Positions 18,101-28,504 of a DNA stretch of 64,000 bases are shown piece by piece. The notes below the pieces were generated by a model. The model saw nothing but the letters and a program-made list of their open reading frames with translations. It did no database searches and was not told the DNA's origin. Both the position numbers and the translations under genes were made by a program. This DNA comes from Martinezella lusitana. GTDB lineage: Bacteria; Pseudomonadota; Alphaproteobacteria; Rhizobiales; Rhizobiaceae. The stretch's first letter is position 1; each line of letters opens with the position of its first letter. The stretch is taken from assembly GCF_014207095.1 (NCBI RefSeq), contig NZ_JACHBG010000001.1, forward strand, positions 682,001-746,000. The letters are read 5' to 3'.

Positions 18101-20095
18101 ATGTTTTTATATAAGGCTATCGTCTTTCTTCCCCTGATCGGCGCAATCATCGCCGGCCTTTTCGGCCGTGCGCTAGGCGCCAAGGCTTCGGAATACGTCA
18201 CCACGGGTCTGATGATCATCGCTGCGGTGCTGTCCTGGGTCGCTTTCTTTACCGTAGCGCTCGGCCATACCGACGGCGCGATCAAGATTGAAGTCCTGCG
18301 CTGGATCCAGTCCGGCGGCATCGACGCTTCTTGGTCGCTGCGCGTCGACACACTGACCTCCGTGATGCTGATCGTCGTGAATTCGGTTTCGACCCTGGTT
18401 CACGTCTACTCGATCGGATACATGCATCACGATCCGCATCGTCCGCGCTTCTTCGCCTATCTCTCGCTCTTTACCTTCGCCATGCTGATGCTGGTGACCT
18501 CCGACAATCTCGCCCAGATGTTCTTCGGCTGGGAAGGCGTCGGTCTGGCCTCCTATCTGCTGATCGGCTTCTGGTTCAAGAAGCCGTCCGCCTCCGCAGC
18601 GGCGATCAAGGCCTTCATCGTCAATCGCGTCGGCGACTTCGGCTTCGTTCTCGGCATTGCCGGTGTCTTCGTCCTCTTCGGCTCGATCAATTTCGATGTG
18701 ATCTTCGGCAACGCCCAGAGCTTTGCAGCAGGGCAGGGCGGTCAGTCGACCGATGTCGTTCTCAACTTCCTCGGCATGCATCTCGACCGCGGCCACGCGC
18801 TGACAGCGGTCTGCCTGCTGCTCTTCATGGGCGCGATGGGTAAGTCGGCGCAGTTCCTGCTGCACACCTGGCTTCCGGACGCCATGGAAGGCCCGACCCC
18901 GGTTTCGGCGCTCATTCATGCCGCAACCATGGTCACCGCCGGCGTCTTCCTCGTCGCCCGCATGTCGCCGATCTTCGAACTGTCGCAGGATGCGCTTACC
19001 TTCGTCACCATCATCGGCGCGATCACCGCCTTCTTCGCGGCGACCGTCGGCCTCGTGCAGAACGACATCAAGCGCGTCATCGCCTACTCGACCTGTTCGC
19101 AGCTCGGCTACATGTTCGTCGCCCTCGGCGTCGGCGCTTACGGTGCTGCCATCTTCCATCTGTTCACGCACGCCTTCTTCAAGGCTCTACTGTTCCTCTG
19201 CGCCGGCTCGGTCATCCACGCCGTCGATGGTGAGCAGGACATGCGCCATATGGGTGGACTGCGCACGCACATCAAGAAGACCTACTGGATGATGATCATC
19301 GGCACGCTGGCGATCACCGGTGTCGGCATTCCGTTCTCGCCGATCGGCTTTGCAGGCTTCTTCTCGAAGGATGCGATCATCGCGGCTTCCTACACGTCGC
19401 ATAACCCGGCCTCGGGCTTTGCCTTCACGCTGTTGGTCATCGCCGCGCTTTTCACCAGCTTCTACTCCTGGCGCCTGATCTTCATGACCTTCTTCGGCAA
19501 GCCGCGCGCTTCGCACGAAGTCATGCATCACGTGCATGAATCGCCGAATGTCATGCTGATCCCGCTCTATCTGCTGGCGATCGGCGCCGTCTTCGCCGGC
19601 TGGTACTTTCATGACTACTTCGTCGGTCACGATTATGAAGAATTCTGGAAGCACGCGCTGTTCACGCTGCCGGACAACAAGATCCTTGAGGAGATGGAAC
19701 ATGCTCCGCATTGGGTCGAGCTCAGCCCGTTCATCGCGATGATCGTCGGCTTCGTCACCGCTTGGTATTTCTACATCAAGTCGCCGGAAACGCCGCGCAG
19801 GCTCGCGCAGCAGCAGCGTCCGCTCTACGAGTTCCTGCTGAATAAGTGGTACTTCGACGAACTCTATGACTTCCTCTTCGTCCGCTCCGCCAAGGCTCTT
19901 GGCCGCTTCCTGTGGAAGAAGGGTGACGTCGGGGTCATCGACACCATCGGCCCGAACGGCATCGCCGCCCGCGTCGTCGATGTCACCAACCGCGTCGTGC
20001 GTCTGCAGACCGGCTACCTCTATCACTATGCCTTCGCGATGCTGCTCGGTATTGCAGCCCTCGTTACCTGGATGATGCTCGGGAGTTCCCTCTGA
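18101..20095 (+). CDS. nuoL: NADH-quinone oxidoreductase subunit L
   Basis: The 664-residue NuoL (ND5) antiporter-like subunit, with about 14-16 membrane helices and the long lateral helix at the C-terminus. Typical blocks seen are [18 protein letters not shown] (about residues 142-159), [25 protein letters not shown] (about 251-275) and [20 protein letters not shown]. It pumps protons. Its stop overlaps the nuoM ATG by one base (TGATG). Confidence 0.97.
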   Translation: MFLYKAIVFLPLIGAIIAGLFGRALGAKASEYVTTGLMIIAAVLSWVAFFTVALGHTDGAIKIEVLRWIQSGGIDASWSLRVDTLTSVMLIVVNSVSTLVHVYSIGYMHHDPHRPRFFAYLSLFTFAMLMLVTSDNLAQMFFGWEGVGLASYLLIGFWFKKPSASAAAIKAFIVNRVGDFGFVLGIAGVFVLFGSINFDVIFGNAQSFAAGQGGQSTDVVLNFLGMHLDRGHALTAVCLLLFMGAMGKSAQFLLHTWLPDAMEGPTPVSALIHAATMVTAGVFLVARMSPIFELSQDALTFVTIIGAITAFFAATVGLVQNDIKRVIAYSTCSQLGYMFVALGVGAYGAAIFHLFTHAFFKALLFLCAGSVIHAVDGEQDMRHMGGLRTHIKKTYWMMIIGTLAITGVGIPFSPIGFAGFFSKDAIIAASYTSHNPASGFAFTLLVIAALFTSFYSWRLIFMTFFGKPRASHEVMHHVHESPNVMLIPLYLLAIGAVFAGWYFHDYFVGHDYEEFWKHALFTLPDNKILEEMEHAPHWVELSPFIAMIVGFVTAWYFYIKSPETPRRLAQQQRPLYEFLLNKWYFDELYDFLFVRSAKALGRFLWKKGDVGVIDTIGPNGIAARVVDVTNRVVRLQTGYLYHYAFAMLLGIAALVTWMMLGSSL

Positions 20096-21606
20096 TGACC
20101 GATTGGCCCATTCTTTCAACGGTCACGTTCCTGCCGCTGGTAGGCGTCCTTCTCCTGCTGTTCACGCAGGACGAAGGCCCTAACGGCCGCCGCAACATCC
20201 TGAACATTTCGCTTGCGACCACGGTCTTCACCTTCATCGTATCGCTGTTCATCTGGATCTGGTTCGACAATGCCAATCCGGGCTTCCAGATGGTCGAAAA
20301 GCACCAGTGGCTGACCAGCGGCATCAGCTATCACATGGGCGTCGACGGCATCTCTATGCTGTTCGTCATCCTGTCGACCTTCCTGATGCCCTTCTGCGTG
20401 CTCGCAAGCTGGCTCTCGGTCGAGAAGCGCCTGAAGGACTACATGATCGCCTTCCTCGTCCTCGAGACGATGATGATCGGCGTGTTCGTGTCGCTGGACA
20501 TCGTGCTGTTCTACGTCTTCTTCGAAGCCGGCCTCATCCCGATGTTCCTGATCATCGGCGTCTGGGGCGGCAAGGATCGCGTTTACGCCAGCTACAAGTT
20601 CTTCCTCTACACGCTGCTCGGCTCGGTGCTGATGCTGCTCGCCATCATGGCGATGTACTGGCAGGCCGGCACGACCGACATCCAGGCGCTGCTGCAGTAC
20701 AAGTTCCCGCCGCAGATGCAGACGTGGCTATGGCTGGCATTCTTCGCCTCCTTCGCGGTGAAGATGCCGATGTGGCCGGTTCATACCTGGTTGCCCGACG
20801 CGCACGTTCAGGCGCCGACGGCAGGCTCGGTCATCCTGGCAGGCGTTCTCTTGAAGCTCGGCGGCTACGGTCTCATCCGCTTCTCGCTCGGCATGTTCCC
20901 GAACGCTTCGGAATATTTCGCGCCGCTCGTCTTCGCGATGTCCGTCATCGCCATCATCTACACCTCGCTGGTGGCGCTGATGCAGGAAGACATCAAGAAG
21001 CTGATCGCCTACTCGTCGGTTGCTCACATGGGCTACGTGACGATGGGCATCTTCGCGGCCAACCAGCAGGGCGTTCAGGGCGCGATCTTCCAGATGTTGT
21101 CGCACGGCATCGTCTCCGGCGCGCTCTTCCTTTGCGTCGGCGTGATCTATGACCGCACCCATACCCGCGAAATCGCTGCTTATGGCGGTTTGGTCAACAA
21201 CATGCCGAAATATGCCGTCGCCATGATGGTCTTCACCATGGCCAATGTCGGTCTGCCCGGCACCTCCGGCTTTATCGGCGAATTCCTGACCCTGATCGGC
21301 GTCTTCCGCGCCAATACCTGGGTTGCGCTCTTCGCCGCCACCGGCGTCATCCTGTCGGCTGCCTATGCGCTGTGGCTCTACCGCCGCGTCATTTTCGGCG
21401 TGCTGGACAAGGAGAACCTGAAGAAGCTCCTGGATCTGTCGCCGCGTGAACAGCTGATCCTCTATCCGCTGATCGCACTCACGATCCTCTTCGGCGTCTA
21501 TCCGGCTCCGATCTTCGATGCCACAGCCGCTTCGGTGGATCTGCTGGTCAACAACTATACCGCTGCCCTGCACGCTGCGCAGAATATTGCGCTGTCGATG
21601 AATTGA
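20095..21606 (+). CDS. nuoM: NADH-quinone oxidoreductase subunit M
   Basis: The 503-residue NuoM (ND4) antiporter-like subunit with about 14 membrane helices. [18 protein letters not shown] (about residues 142-159) carries the key glutamate, and [31 protein letters not shown] (about 228-258) the proton-path lysine. It starts within the nuoL stop, so it is translationally coupled. Confidence 0.97.
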   Translation: MTDWPILSTVTFLPLVGVLLLLFTQDEGPNGRRNILNISLATTVFTFIVSLFIWIWFDNANPGFQMVEKHQWLTSGISYHMGVDGISMLFVILSTFLMPFCVLASWLSVEKRLKDYMIAFLVLETMMIGVFVSLDIVLFYVFFEAGLIPMFLIIGVWGGKDRVYASYKFFLYTLLGSVLMLLAIMAMYWQAGTTDIQALLQYKFPPQMQTWLWLAFFASFAVKMPMWPVHTWLPDAHVQAPTAGSVILAGVLLKLGGYGLIRFSLGMFPNASEYFAPLVFAMSVIAIIYTSLVALMQEDIKKLIAYSSVAHMGYVTMGIFAANQQGVQGAIFQMLSHGIVSGALFLCVGVIYDRTHTREIAAYGGLVNNMPKYAVAMMVFTMANVGLPGTSGFIGEFLTLIGVFRANTWVALFAATGVILSAAYALWLYRRVIFGVLDKENLKKLLDLSPREQLILYPLIALTILFGVYPAPIFDATAASVDLLVNNYTAALHAAQNIALSMN

Positions 21607-21624
21607 TGACGGGACCTATTCGAC

Positions 21625-23067
21625 ATGACTGCTGACACAATTCTTGCAAGCCTGCATCTTTCCATTCCGGAGATCATCCTCGCGGTCGGTGCACTTGCGT
21701 TGCTCATGATCGGCGTCTTCTCGGGCGAGCGGTCGGGGCCGACGGTCACCGGTCTTGCCATCGCGCTTCTCGCGGCGGCAGGTCTCTGGATCATCTTCGT
21801 GCCGGGTGAGGGGCTTGCCTATGGCGGCGCCTATCTGGCCGATGGCTTCTCGCGTTTCATGAAGATCGTCGCCCTGGTCGGCTCGATCGTTGCGATGTTC
21901 CTCAGCATGGGGCATGCGCGCGAGCAACAGCTCGATCGTTTCGAGTTCCCGGTTCTGCTCGTTCTAGCGACCCTCGGCATCCTGCTGATGATCTCGGCGC
22001 ACGACCTGATCTCCCTCTACCTCTCGCTGGAGCTGCAGTCGCTGGCACTCTACGTCGTGGCCGCCATCAATCGTGACAGCGTGAAGTCCACCGAAGCCGG
22101 CTTGAAGTACTTCGTTCTCGGTGCGCTTTCCTCCGGTATGCTGCTCTACGGCATGTCGCTGGTCTACGGCTTCACCGGCCACACGACCTTCGACGCCATT
22201 GCCACGGCCCTCAGCTCGGAGACCCGTTCGCTCGGCCTCGTTTTCGGCTTGGTCTTCGTTCTCGCCGGCTTGGCCTTCAAGATCTCCGCCGTTCCGTTCC
22301 ACATGTGGACGCCGGACGTTTACGAAGGCGCTCCGACCCCGGTCACGGCCTTCTTTGCCGGTGCGCCGAAGGTTGCTGCCATGGCGATCCTGACCCGCAT
22401 CGTGGTCACGGCTTTTCATCCAGTGCTTGCCGACTGGCAGCAGATCATCGTGTTCATCTCGATCGCTTCGATGCTGCTCGGCTCCTTCGCCGCGATCGGT
22501 CAGCGTAACTTCAAGCGACTGATGGCTTATTCGTCGATCGGTCACATGGGCTATGCGTTGGTGGGCCTTGCCGCCGGCACCAAGACGGGCGTCTCCGGCG
22601 TCATGATCTACATGGTGATCTATATGGTGATGACCCTCGGCGTCTTCGCCATCATTTTGGCGATGCGCCGCAAGGATGGCCGTCAGGTCGAAACGATCGA
22701 AGATCTTGCCGGTCTTTCCGCGACCAACCCCTTCATGGCGGTCGTGCTGACGGCGCTGATGTTTTCGCTGGCCGGCATTCCACCGCTTGCGGGCTTCTTC
22801 GGGAAGTACTTCGTCTTCGTCGCTGCTATCCAGGCGCATCTCTATGCGCTCGCCATCATCGGCGTTCTGTCGTCGGTCGTTGGTGCTTACTACTATCTGC
22901 GCGTCATCAAGGTGATGTGGTTTGACGAAGCCAAGGATGAATTCACGCGCACGGCTGGTTCGCTGCGCTTGGTCTTCGGCCTTTCCGGCCTGTTCGTCAT
23001 CACTTACGTCTTCTTCGGTGGCGTAATCGGCGGTGCTGCCGATCTGGCAGCCGCGACGCTGTTTTGA
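21625..23067 (+). CDS. nuoN: NADH-quinone oxidoreductase subunit N
   Basis: The 480-residue NuoN (ND2) antiporter-like subunit with about 14 membrane helices. [15 protein letters not shown] (about residues 133-147), [25 protein letters not shown] (about 227-251) and [13 protein letters not shown] are recognisable. It is the last nuo gene. Its stop overlaps the birA start by one base, so the operon continues into birA and rnj. Confidence 0.97.
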   Translation: MTADTILASLHLSIPEIILAVGALALLMIGVFSGERSGPTVTGLAIALLAAAGLWIIFVPGEGLAYGGAYLADGFSRFMKIVALVGSIVAMFLSMGHAREQQLDRFEFPVLLVLATLGILLMISAHDLISLYLSLELQSLALYVVAAINRDSVKSTEAGLKYFVLGALSSGMLLYGMSLVYGFTGHTTFDAIATALSSETRSLGLVFGLVFVLAGLAFKISAVPFHMWTPDVYEGAPTPVTAFFAGAPKVAAMAILTRIVVTAFHPVLADWQQIIVFISIASMLLGSFAAIGQRNFKRLMAYSSIGHMGYALVGLAAGTKTGVSGVMIYMVIYMVMTLGVFAIILAMRRKDGRQVETIEDLAGLSATNPFMAVVLTALMFSLAGIPPLAGFFGKYFVFVAAIQAHLYALAIIGVLSSVVGAYYYLRVIKVMWFDEAKDEFTRTAGSLRLVFGLSGLFVITYVFFGGVIGGAADLAAATLF

Positions 23068-23831
23068 TGGCGTCTGACATGAATAGCCGGAAGTCGCTCG
23101 CCGACTTCCGGCATGATGCCCTTTCAGAGACTTCCTCTACAAACAGCGTGTGCCTGGAAAGGGCACGCTCTGGCGATATCGGAAACCTTTGGGTGACCGC
23201 CGAGCGCCAGACAGGCGGACGTGGCCGTCGCGGGCGTCCATGGGTCTCGGAACCAGGCAATCTCTACGCATCCCTTCTTTTGATTGATCCCGCGCCGATG
23301 GATCGTCTCGGCTCCTTGCCGCTGGCGGTTGCTGTTGCCGTGCATCAGTCCGTGCGCAGCGTGCTGCCGCTGGCCGCCGAGCCGGCCGAAATCAAATGGC
23401 CCAACGATATCCTGATCGGTCGCAAGAAGACCTGCGGCATTCTGATCGAGGGAGAGGCGTTGGCGGATGGACGCTATGCACTCGTCATCGGCATCGGCAT
23501 TAATGTCACGACCACGCCGGACAATCCAATGTATCCTGTGACGAGCCTGCGCCAACAGGGCTCGATGGTTTCGGCTGAGGAGCTGTTTGCTCATCTCTAC
23601 GCCGCGATGGCCGAGATGCTGGCCGTTTGGAACAAGGGCGAAGGCGTGCGCGAGGTCACAGCCCGCTGGCGCGAGGCCGCCTGCGGGATCGGTGAAAAGA
23701 TCACGGTGAACTTGCCTGACCGGTCGATTTTGGGCCAATTCGTCGGAATCGATGATAATGGCTTGTTGATGCTCAAGACCGAGGACGGCAGGATCATGCC
23801 GATCGCGGCGGGCGATGTTTTTCTTAGATAA
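23067..23831 (+). CDS. birA: biotin--[acetyl-CoA-carboxylase] ligase
   Basis: A 254-residue biotin protein ligase. The catalytic GRGRRGRPW (about residues 50-58), KWPNDILIG (about 111-119) and the KKTCGIL strand are present. There is no N-terminal helix-turn-helix, so it should be an enzyme only and not the BirA repressor type. It overlaps nuoN and rnj by one base on each side, which gives a tightly coupled unit. Confidence 0.95.
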   Translation: MASDMNSRKSLADFRHDALSETSSTNSVCLERARSGDIGNLWVTAERQTGGRGRRGRPWVSEPGNLYASLLLIDPAPMDRLGSLPLAVAVAVHQSVRSVLPLAAEPAEIKWPNDILIGRKKTCGILIEGEALADGRYALVIGIGINVTTTPDNPMYPVTSLRQQGSMVSAEELFAHLYAAMAEMLAVWNKGEGVREVTARWREAACGIGEKITVNLPDRSILGQFVGIDDNGLLMLKTEDGRIMPIAAGDVFLR

Positions 23832-23845
23832 TGGTTGGGAACGAA

Positions 23846-25519
23846 ATGGCGAAGCAAGACGAATTGGTGTTCCTGCCACTCGGCGGCGTCGGCGAGATCG
23901 GTATGAATCTCGCGCTGTACGGCTATGGTCCGCCGGAGCATCGTCAGTGGATCATGGTCGATTGCGGCGTGACGTTCCCGGGGCCGGATTTGCCGGGTGT
24001 CGACCTGGTGCTGCCCGATATCCGTTTCCTGGCCAAAGAGCGCAAGAACCTCAAGGGTATCATCATCACCCATGCGCACGAGGATCACTACGGCGCGCTG
24101 AACGATCTTTGGCCCGGTCTCAATGTTCCCGTCTACGCGTCCGCTTTCACGGCCGGGCTTCTCGAGGCCAAGCGCGACTATGAAAAGACGATGGGTGAGA
24201 TTCCGATCACGCCCTTCAAGGCTGGCGATCGCATCAATGTCGGCCCCTTCGAGATCGAAGGCGTCGCTGTCAATCATTCGATCCCGGAACCGATGTCGCT
24301 GATGATCCGCACGCCGGTCGGCAATGTCATCCATACCGGCGACTGGAAGATCGATCACGAACCGTCGCTTGGCCCCCTGACCGACGAGACGCGCTTCCGT
24401 CAGCTTGGTGAAGAAGGCGTGCTGGCGCTGATGTGCGATTCCACCAATGCGCTCCGCGACGGTGTTTCGCCTTCGGAGAAGGACGTTTCCGAAAGCCTGC
24501 GCAAGATCATCGAGGATGCCGAGGGACGCGTGGCGATCACAACCTTCTCCTCGAATGTCGGCCGCATTCGTACCGTCGCCGAGGCTGCGGAAGCCGCCGG
24601 TCGCGAAGTGCTGCTACTAGGTAGCTCGCTGAAGCGCGTCGTCGATGTCGCCCGCGATGTCGGTCTCATGGAGGGCATCAAGCCATTCATCGCCGAGGAT
24701 GAATATGGTTATATTCCGCGCGACAAGGTCGTAGTCATTCTCACCGGCAGCCAGGGAGAGCCGCGCGCGGCTCTTGCGAAGCTGGCGCGAGATGAAATGC
24801 GCAATGTCGCACTGGCTGCAGGCGATATTGTCGTCTTCTCCTCGCGTGCCATCCCCGGCAATGAGAAGGCCATTCAGGATATCAAGAATGGCCTGATCGA
24901 GCAGGGCATACATATCGTCACGGATGCCGAAGCGCTCGTTCACGTGTCGGGGCATCCCCGCCGCAACGAGCTGCAGAAAATGTATGAGTGGACGCGACCG
25001 AAGATCGTCGTTCCCGTTCACGGCGAGGCAACGCATCTGACCGCGCACAAGGAGCTGGCGGAGCAAAGCGGTATCTCCGTCGTGCCGCGTGTGCGCAATG
25101 GCGATATATTGCGCCTCGCGCCGGGGCCGGCTGAGGTCGTCGGTGAAGCGCCGCATGGGCGCATCTTCAAGGATGGCACGCTGATCGGCGATTTCGACGA
25201 GATGGGCATCGGCGAGCGCAAGAAGCTTTCCTATGTCGGCCATGTCGCTGTGAACGTTGTGCTCGATGCGCGCTACGATATCGTCGGCGATCCGGATGTC
25301 GTGCCGATCGGTCTGCCGGCCTATGACGACGAGGGCGACGAAATGGAAGATACGCTTTTCGATGCTGTCGTCAGCGCCATCGAAAGCATTCCCCGCGCGC
25401 GCCGCAAGGATCTCGACATGTTGCAGGAAGCCGCTCGCCGCGCCGTGCGCGCTGCGGCCAATCAGGGCTGGGGAAAGAAACCCCTTGTAACTGTTTTCGT
25501 GACGCGCACCGGCGGCTAA
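23846..25519 (+). CDS. rnj: ribonuclease J
   Basis: A 557-residue metallo-beta-lactamase/beta-CASP nuclease. LPLGGVGEIGMN opens the domain, THAHEDHYGAL (about residues 74-84) binds the two zinc ions, and the CASP and C-terminal domains follow with HVSGHPRRNEL and PVHGEATHL. In alphaproteobacteria RNase J performs 5'-3' RNA decay and 23S/16S end maturation. An alternative ATG at 23831 overlaps the birA stop. I chose 23846 because the family typically begins MAKQDELVFLPLGG. Confidence 0.94.
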   Translation: MAKQDELVFLPLGGVGEIGMNLALYGYGPPEHRQWIMVDCGVTFPGPDLPGVDLVLPDIRFLAKERKNLKGIIITHAHEDHYGALNDLWPGLNVPVYASAFTAGLLEAKRDYEKTMGEIPITPFKAGDRINVGPFEIEGVAVNHSIPEPMSLMIRTPVGNVIHTGDWKIDHEPSLGPLTDETRFRQLGEEGVLALMCDSTNALRDGVSPSEKDVSESLRKIIEDAEGRVAITTFSSNVGRIRTVAEAAEAAGREVLLLGSSLKRVVDVARDVGLMEGIKPFIAEDEYGYIPRDKVVVILTGSQGEPRAALAKLARDEMRNVALAAGDIVVFSSRAIPGNEKAIQDIKNGLIEQGIHIVTDAEALVHVSGHPRRNELQKMYEWTRPKIVVPVHGEATHLTAHKELAEQSGISVVPRVRNGDILRLAPGPAEVVGEAPHGRIFKDGTLIGDFDEMGIGERKKLSYVGHVAVNVVLDARYDIVGDPDVVPIGLPAYDDEGDEMEDTLFDAVVSAIESIPRARRKDLDMLQEAARRAVRAAANQGWGKKPLVTVFVTRTGG

Positions 25520-25647
25520 CATTCGCCATCGGGAGCAATTCCGGCAAGAGTTTGCCGCGACGGAGCGTCGTGTCGAGCATGAACAGGGAGAGAGGCATGT
25601 CCATTGCTCCTTTTGGAGCGGAGATGCCTGAGGTGGAGAAGAGATCC

Positions 25648-26052
25648 ATGCTTAGACGCATCAATCATGTTGCGCTGGCCGTTCCGGATATTGCAACGGC
25701 TTCAAAAGCGTATGGCGAGACGCTTGGCGCAGTGGTGTCTGCTCCCCAGGCACTGCCAGAGCACGGTGTCACGGTCGTTTTCGTCGAGCTGCCGAATAGC
25801 AAAGTGGAGCTGCTGGAGCCGCTCGGCGAGGCCTCGCCGATTGCTGCTTTCCTTGCCAAGAATCCGGATGGCGGCATGCATCACATCTGCTACGAGGTCG
25901 CCGATATCCTTGCAGCGCGCGATCATCTGCTTGCCGCCGGCGCTCGAGTGTTGGGGAATGGCGAGCCAAAGATCGGCGCGCATGGCAAGCCGGTGCTCTT
26001 CCTCCACCCGAAGGATTTCTTCGGTACGCTGATCGAGCTTGAGCAAGTGTGA
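25648..26052 (+). CDS. mce: methylmalonyl-CoA epimerase
   Basis: A 134-residue VOC-fold enzyme that interconverts (2R)- and (2S)-methylmalonyl-CoA in propionate metabolism. RRINHVALAVPD begins the first module with metal ligand H7. GGMHHICYEV gives another histidine and the C-terminal GTLIELEQV the glutamate. The start at 25648 follows GGTGGAGAAGAG. An upstream extension in frame to 25552 has no family resemblance. Confidence 0.92.
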   Translation: MLRRINHVALAVPDIATASKAYGETLGAVVSAPQALPEHGVTVVFVELPNSKVELLEPLGEASPIAAFLAKNPDGGMHHICYEVADILAARDHLLAAGARVLGNGEPKIGAHGKPVLFLHPKDFFGTLIELEQV

Positions 26053-26143
26053 CATTAAAGCGCTCGAAGCATGCTTGGAAAGGTGGTGGCTTTGCCCCTA
26101 TAAGCAGCTTGGAAGAGGAGAAGACGAGCAGGCTCGTCTCCGG

Positions 26144-26189
26144 AGCAATTCCAGAAAGAATACGCAGCTGCTTTCTGCCCGGAATTGCT
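26144..26189. repeat. palindromic intergenic repeat (GGAGCAATTCC family)
   Basis: A 46-base hairpin with AGCAATTCC (26144-26152) paired to GGAATTGCT (26181-26189) and an inner AGAAAG/CTTTCT stem. It resembles the element at 59741-59826, and a partial match GGAGCAATTCCGG lies near 25532. A separate GACGAGC/GCTCGTC hairpin is at 26123-26138. Families of this type are scattered between genes in rhizobial genomes. The whole 26053-26254 gap holds only these repeats. Confidence 0.7.
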
Positions 26190-26254
26190 TGAAACAATGA
26201 GGTCGAACGGTTCGGAGCATCCGCAAGGGCGCTAGACCGTTCTGAGGGAGTGCT

Positions 26255-26533
26255 ATGGCCCAGCAGATTGCAGCGAGCTTCGCGGTTTATTTCGTCATCT
26301 GGTGGATTACGCTTTTTGCCGTCCTGCCGTTCGGTTTGCGCACGCAAGCGGAGGACAAGAACGTGGTCCTCGGGACGGTTGAAAGCGCGCCTACGAAGTT
26401 TCGCGCCGGAAAGGTGATTTTCTTCACGACGCTGGTATCGGCCCTTATCTATGGTGCCTGGTATATCGCTTCGCATTATTTCGGCCTGAGTATCGACTCC
26501 ATCCCGAAAATCGTTCCCAGCTTCGATAAATAA
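26255..26533 (+). CDS. DUF1467 family membrane protein
   Basis: 92 residues with two hydrophobic helices (about 8-28 and 52-74) separated by a hydrophilic loop (RTQAEDKNVVLGTVESAP). This matches the DUF1467 family found after mce and before proS in rhizobia. The function is unknown. The ATG follows GAGGGAG at good spacing. Confidence 0.85.
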   Translation: MAQQIAASFAVYFVIWWITLFAVLPFGLRTQAEDKNVVLGTVESAPTKFRAGKVIFFTTLVSALIYGAWYIASHYFGLSIDSIPKIVPSFDK

Positions 26534-26721
26534 CGGCATCGAATCCGCTGACGCGGCGCGCGAATTCTACTTGCCCTGCAATCGCCTTCAATTCGTCACA
26601 CGCCTGTCATCTGCGTGAAGCAAAGAGGCGGCGGGCATGGTTGTGACGTGCCGCTGGCGAAACCACGAGTACTTTGCAAATCTGCGGCAGGGGCATGGTC
26701 TGGCTGAGTAAAAGCCAAAAA

Positions 26722-26746
26722 AAAACAAGGCTATAAGCCTTGTTTT
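26722..26746. terminator. intrinsic terminator, perfect 11-bp stem
   Basis: AAAACAAGGCT, loop ATA, AGCCTTGTTTT: a perfect 11-bp stem whose A-rich left side and T-rich right side would terminate in both directions. It lies about 190 bases downstream of the DUF1467 gene, so it may end that operon or an unannotated small RNA. Confidence 0.75.
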
Positions 26747-26940
26747 AAAGTATCGCGTGATCCTTATCCGTTACCGGGGCAGCGAGCAAGCGCGCCTAAG
26801 ATCTGATCCTCCCAAGACTTGACCGCGAAACGGCAAGAATTTAACCTTCCTGCCTCTTTTGTAAGCTAAAATTAGCTCAATCATTGGGCTTTGTCATCCT
26901 TTTTTTTGCTTTTTTGCTACAGCGGCGCAGAATTTTTCTG

Positions 26941-26970
26941 TTGACAGATTTTCGTCTTAAATCCTTATAA
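26941..26970 (+). promoter_or_regulatory. promoter for proS
   Basis: TTGACA at 26941-26946 and TTATAA at 26965-26970, 18 bases apart, in an AT-rich stretch with a T-run just upstream. Transcription from here would give a leader of about 180 bases before proS. Confidence 0.6.
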
Positions 26971-27155
26971 ACGCGCGTTTTTTCGAAATTGGGAAAATAC
27001 GCCGCATTGCCTGTGTCCTCAGGCGTTTGCCTAAATCCCGTCATAGAGAATGCGGGTTTCCTTCCTGCGCCGAAGCAGTTATGAACTGCGTCAAGTACAT
27101 AAATTGCTAACGATTCCGCATAGAGCGGATCGTCAAACCATGTGGAACAAGCGTC

Positions 27156-28478
27156 ATGCGTCTGTCTCGTTACTTCATGCCTATTCTGAAGGAAAATCCT
27201 AAAGAGGCTGAAATCGTTTCTCATCGGCTTATGCTTCGCACAGGCATGATCCGTCAGCAGTCGCAAGGCATCTATTCTTGGCTGCCACTGGGCAAGCGCG
27301 TGCTCGACAAGGTCAACAAGATCATCCGCGAGGAGCAGAACCGCTCCGGCGCCATCGAGTTGCTTATGCCGACGCTGCAGTCGGCCGAGCTTTGGCAGGA
27401 AAGCGGCCGCTACGATGCCTACGGTAAGGAAATGTTGCGCATTAAGGACCGGCAGGACCGGCCCATGCTCTATGGCCCGACCAACGAGGAGATGGTCACC
27501 GACATCTTCCGGTCCTACGTCAAATCCTACAAGGACTTGCCGCTGAACCTCTATCACATTCAGCTGAAGTTCCGTGATGAGATTCGTCCGCGCTTCGGCA
27601 CCATGCGCTCCCGCGAGTTCATGATGAAGGATGCCTATTCCTTCGATCTCACGCAGGAAGACGCCGTCCATTCTTACAATAAGATGTTCGCGGCCTATCT
27701 GCGCACCTTCAATCGTCTAGGCCTGAGGGCTATCCCGATGCGCGCCGATACCGGCCCGATCGGCGGCAATCTCAGCCACGAATTCATCATTCTTGCCGAT
27801 ACCGGCGAGTCGGAAGTGTTCTGTCACAAGGATTTCGTCAATTTCGACATTCCGGGCGAAGACACGAATTTCGACGATGTCGCCGGCCTGAAGGGCATCT
27901 TCGACAAGTGGACGTCGGTCTATGCCGCCACCTCGGAAATGCACGACGAAGCCGCCTTCAACGCCATTCCCGAAGGCGATCGTCTGTCGGCGCGCGGCAT
28001 CGAGGTCGGTCACATCTTCTACTTCGGCACGAAATATTCCGAGCCGATGGGCGCGAAGGTGCAGGGTCCCGACGGCAAGGAACATGCTGTCCACATGGGA
28101 TCTTACGGTATTGGCCCGACTCGCCTTGTTCCCGCCATCATCGAAGCATCGCATGATGAGAACGGAATCATCTGGCCGGATTCGGTCGCGCCGTTCGATG
28201 TTGTCGTTATCAACATGAAGGCCGGCGATCAGGCTTGCGATGAAGCTTGCGAGACGATCTATGCCGCGTTGTCGAAGGCCGGCAAGGACGCGCTGTACGA
28301 CGATCGCGATGAGCGCGCCGGAACGAAGTTCGCGACGGCCGATCTGATCGGTGTGCCCGTGCAGATCATCGTCGGCCCGCGTTCGATCGCGAACGGCGAA
28401 GTGGAAGTAAAGGACCGCAAGACGGGCGCTCGTGAAACGATGACGGTCGAAGCGGCAATCAAGCGGCTGGCAGGCTGA
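27156..28478 (+). CDS. proS: prolyl-tRNA synthetase, short form
   Basis: A 440-residue class II synthetase charging tRNA-Pro. Motif blocks are [56 protein letters not shown] (motif 2, split around residue 140-165) and [16 protein letters not shown] (motif 3). It lacks the ~180-residue insertion editing domain of the E. coli type, as is usual in alphaproteobacteria, so Ala-tRNA-Pro would need a separate editing protein. The ribosome-binding site is weak and sits after two leader hairpins. Confidence 0.95.
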   Translation: MRLSRYFMPILKENPKEAEIVSHRLMLRTGMIRQQSQGIYSWLPLGKRVLDKVNKIIREEQNRSGAIELLMPTLQSAELWQESGRYDAYGKEMLRIKDRQDRPMLYGPTNEEMVTDIFRSYVKSYKDLPLNLYHIQLKFRDEIRPRFGTMRSREFMMKDAYSFDLTQEDAVHSYNKMFAAYLRTFNRLGLRAIPMRADTGPIGGNLSHEFIILADTGESEVFCHKDFVNFDIPGEDTNFDDVAGLKGIFDKWTSVYAATSEMHDEAAFNAIPEGDRLSARGIEVGHIFYFGTKYSEPMGAKVQGPDGKEHAVHMGSYGIGPTRLVPAIIEASHDENGIIWPDSVAPFDVVVINMKAGDQACDEACETIYAALSKAGKDALYDDRDERAGTKFATADLIGVPVQIIVGPRSIANGEVEVKDRKTGARETMTVEAAIKRLAG

Positions 28479-28504
28479 TAGCCTCTAGATAGGATGGAAG
28501 GCGA

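Larger units (their letters stand above)
26534..27155. other. 622-bp intergenic region before proS
   Basis: No convincing gene. It contains a perfect hairpin terminator (26722-26746), an AGCTAA/TTAGCT palindrome near 26863-26876, a good promoter (26941-26970), and two hairpins in the proS leader (27075-27089 and 27110-27133). The 26534-26720 part has no clear signal. It could hold a small RNA ending at the terminator, but I see no promoter for one. Confidence 0.5.

Noticed and set aside
26941..27155. T-box riboswitch before proS
   Set aside because: No T-box consensus, and T-boxes are not expected in this bacterial group. Only simple hairpins are present.
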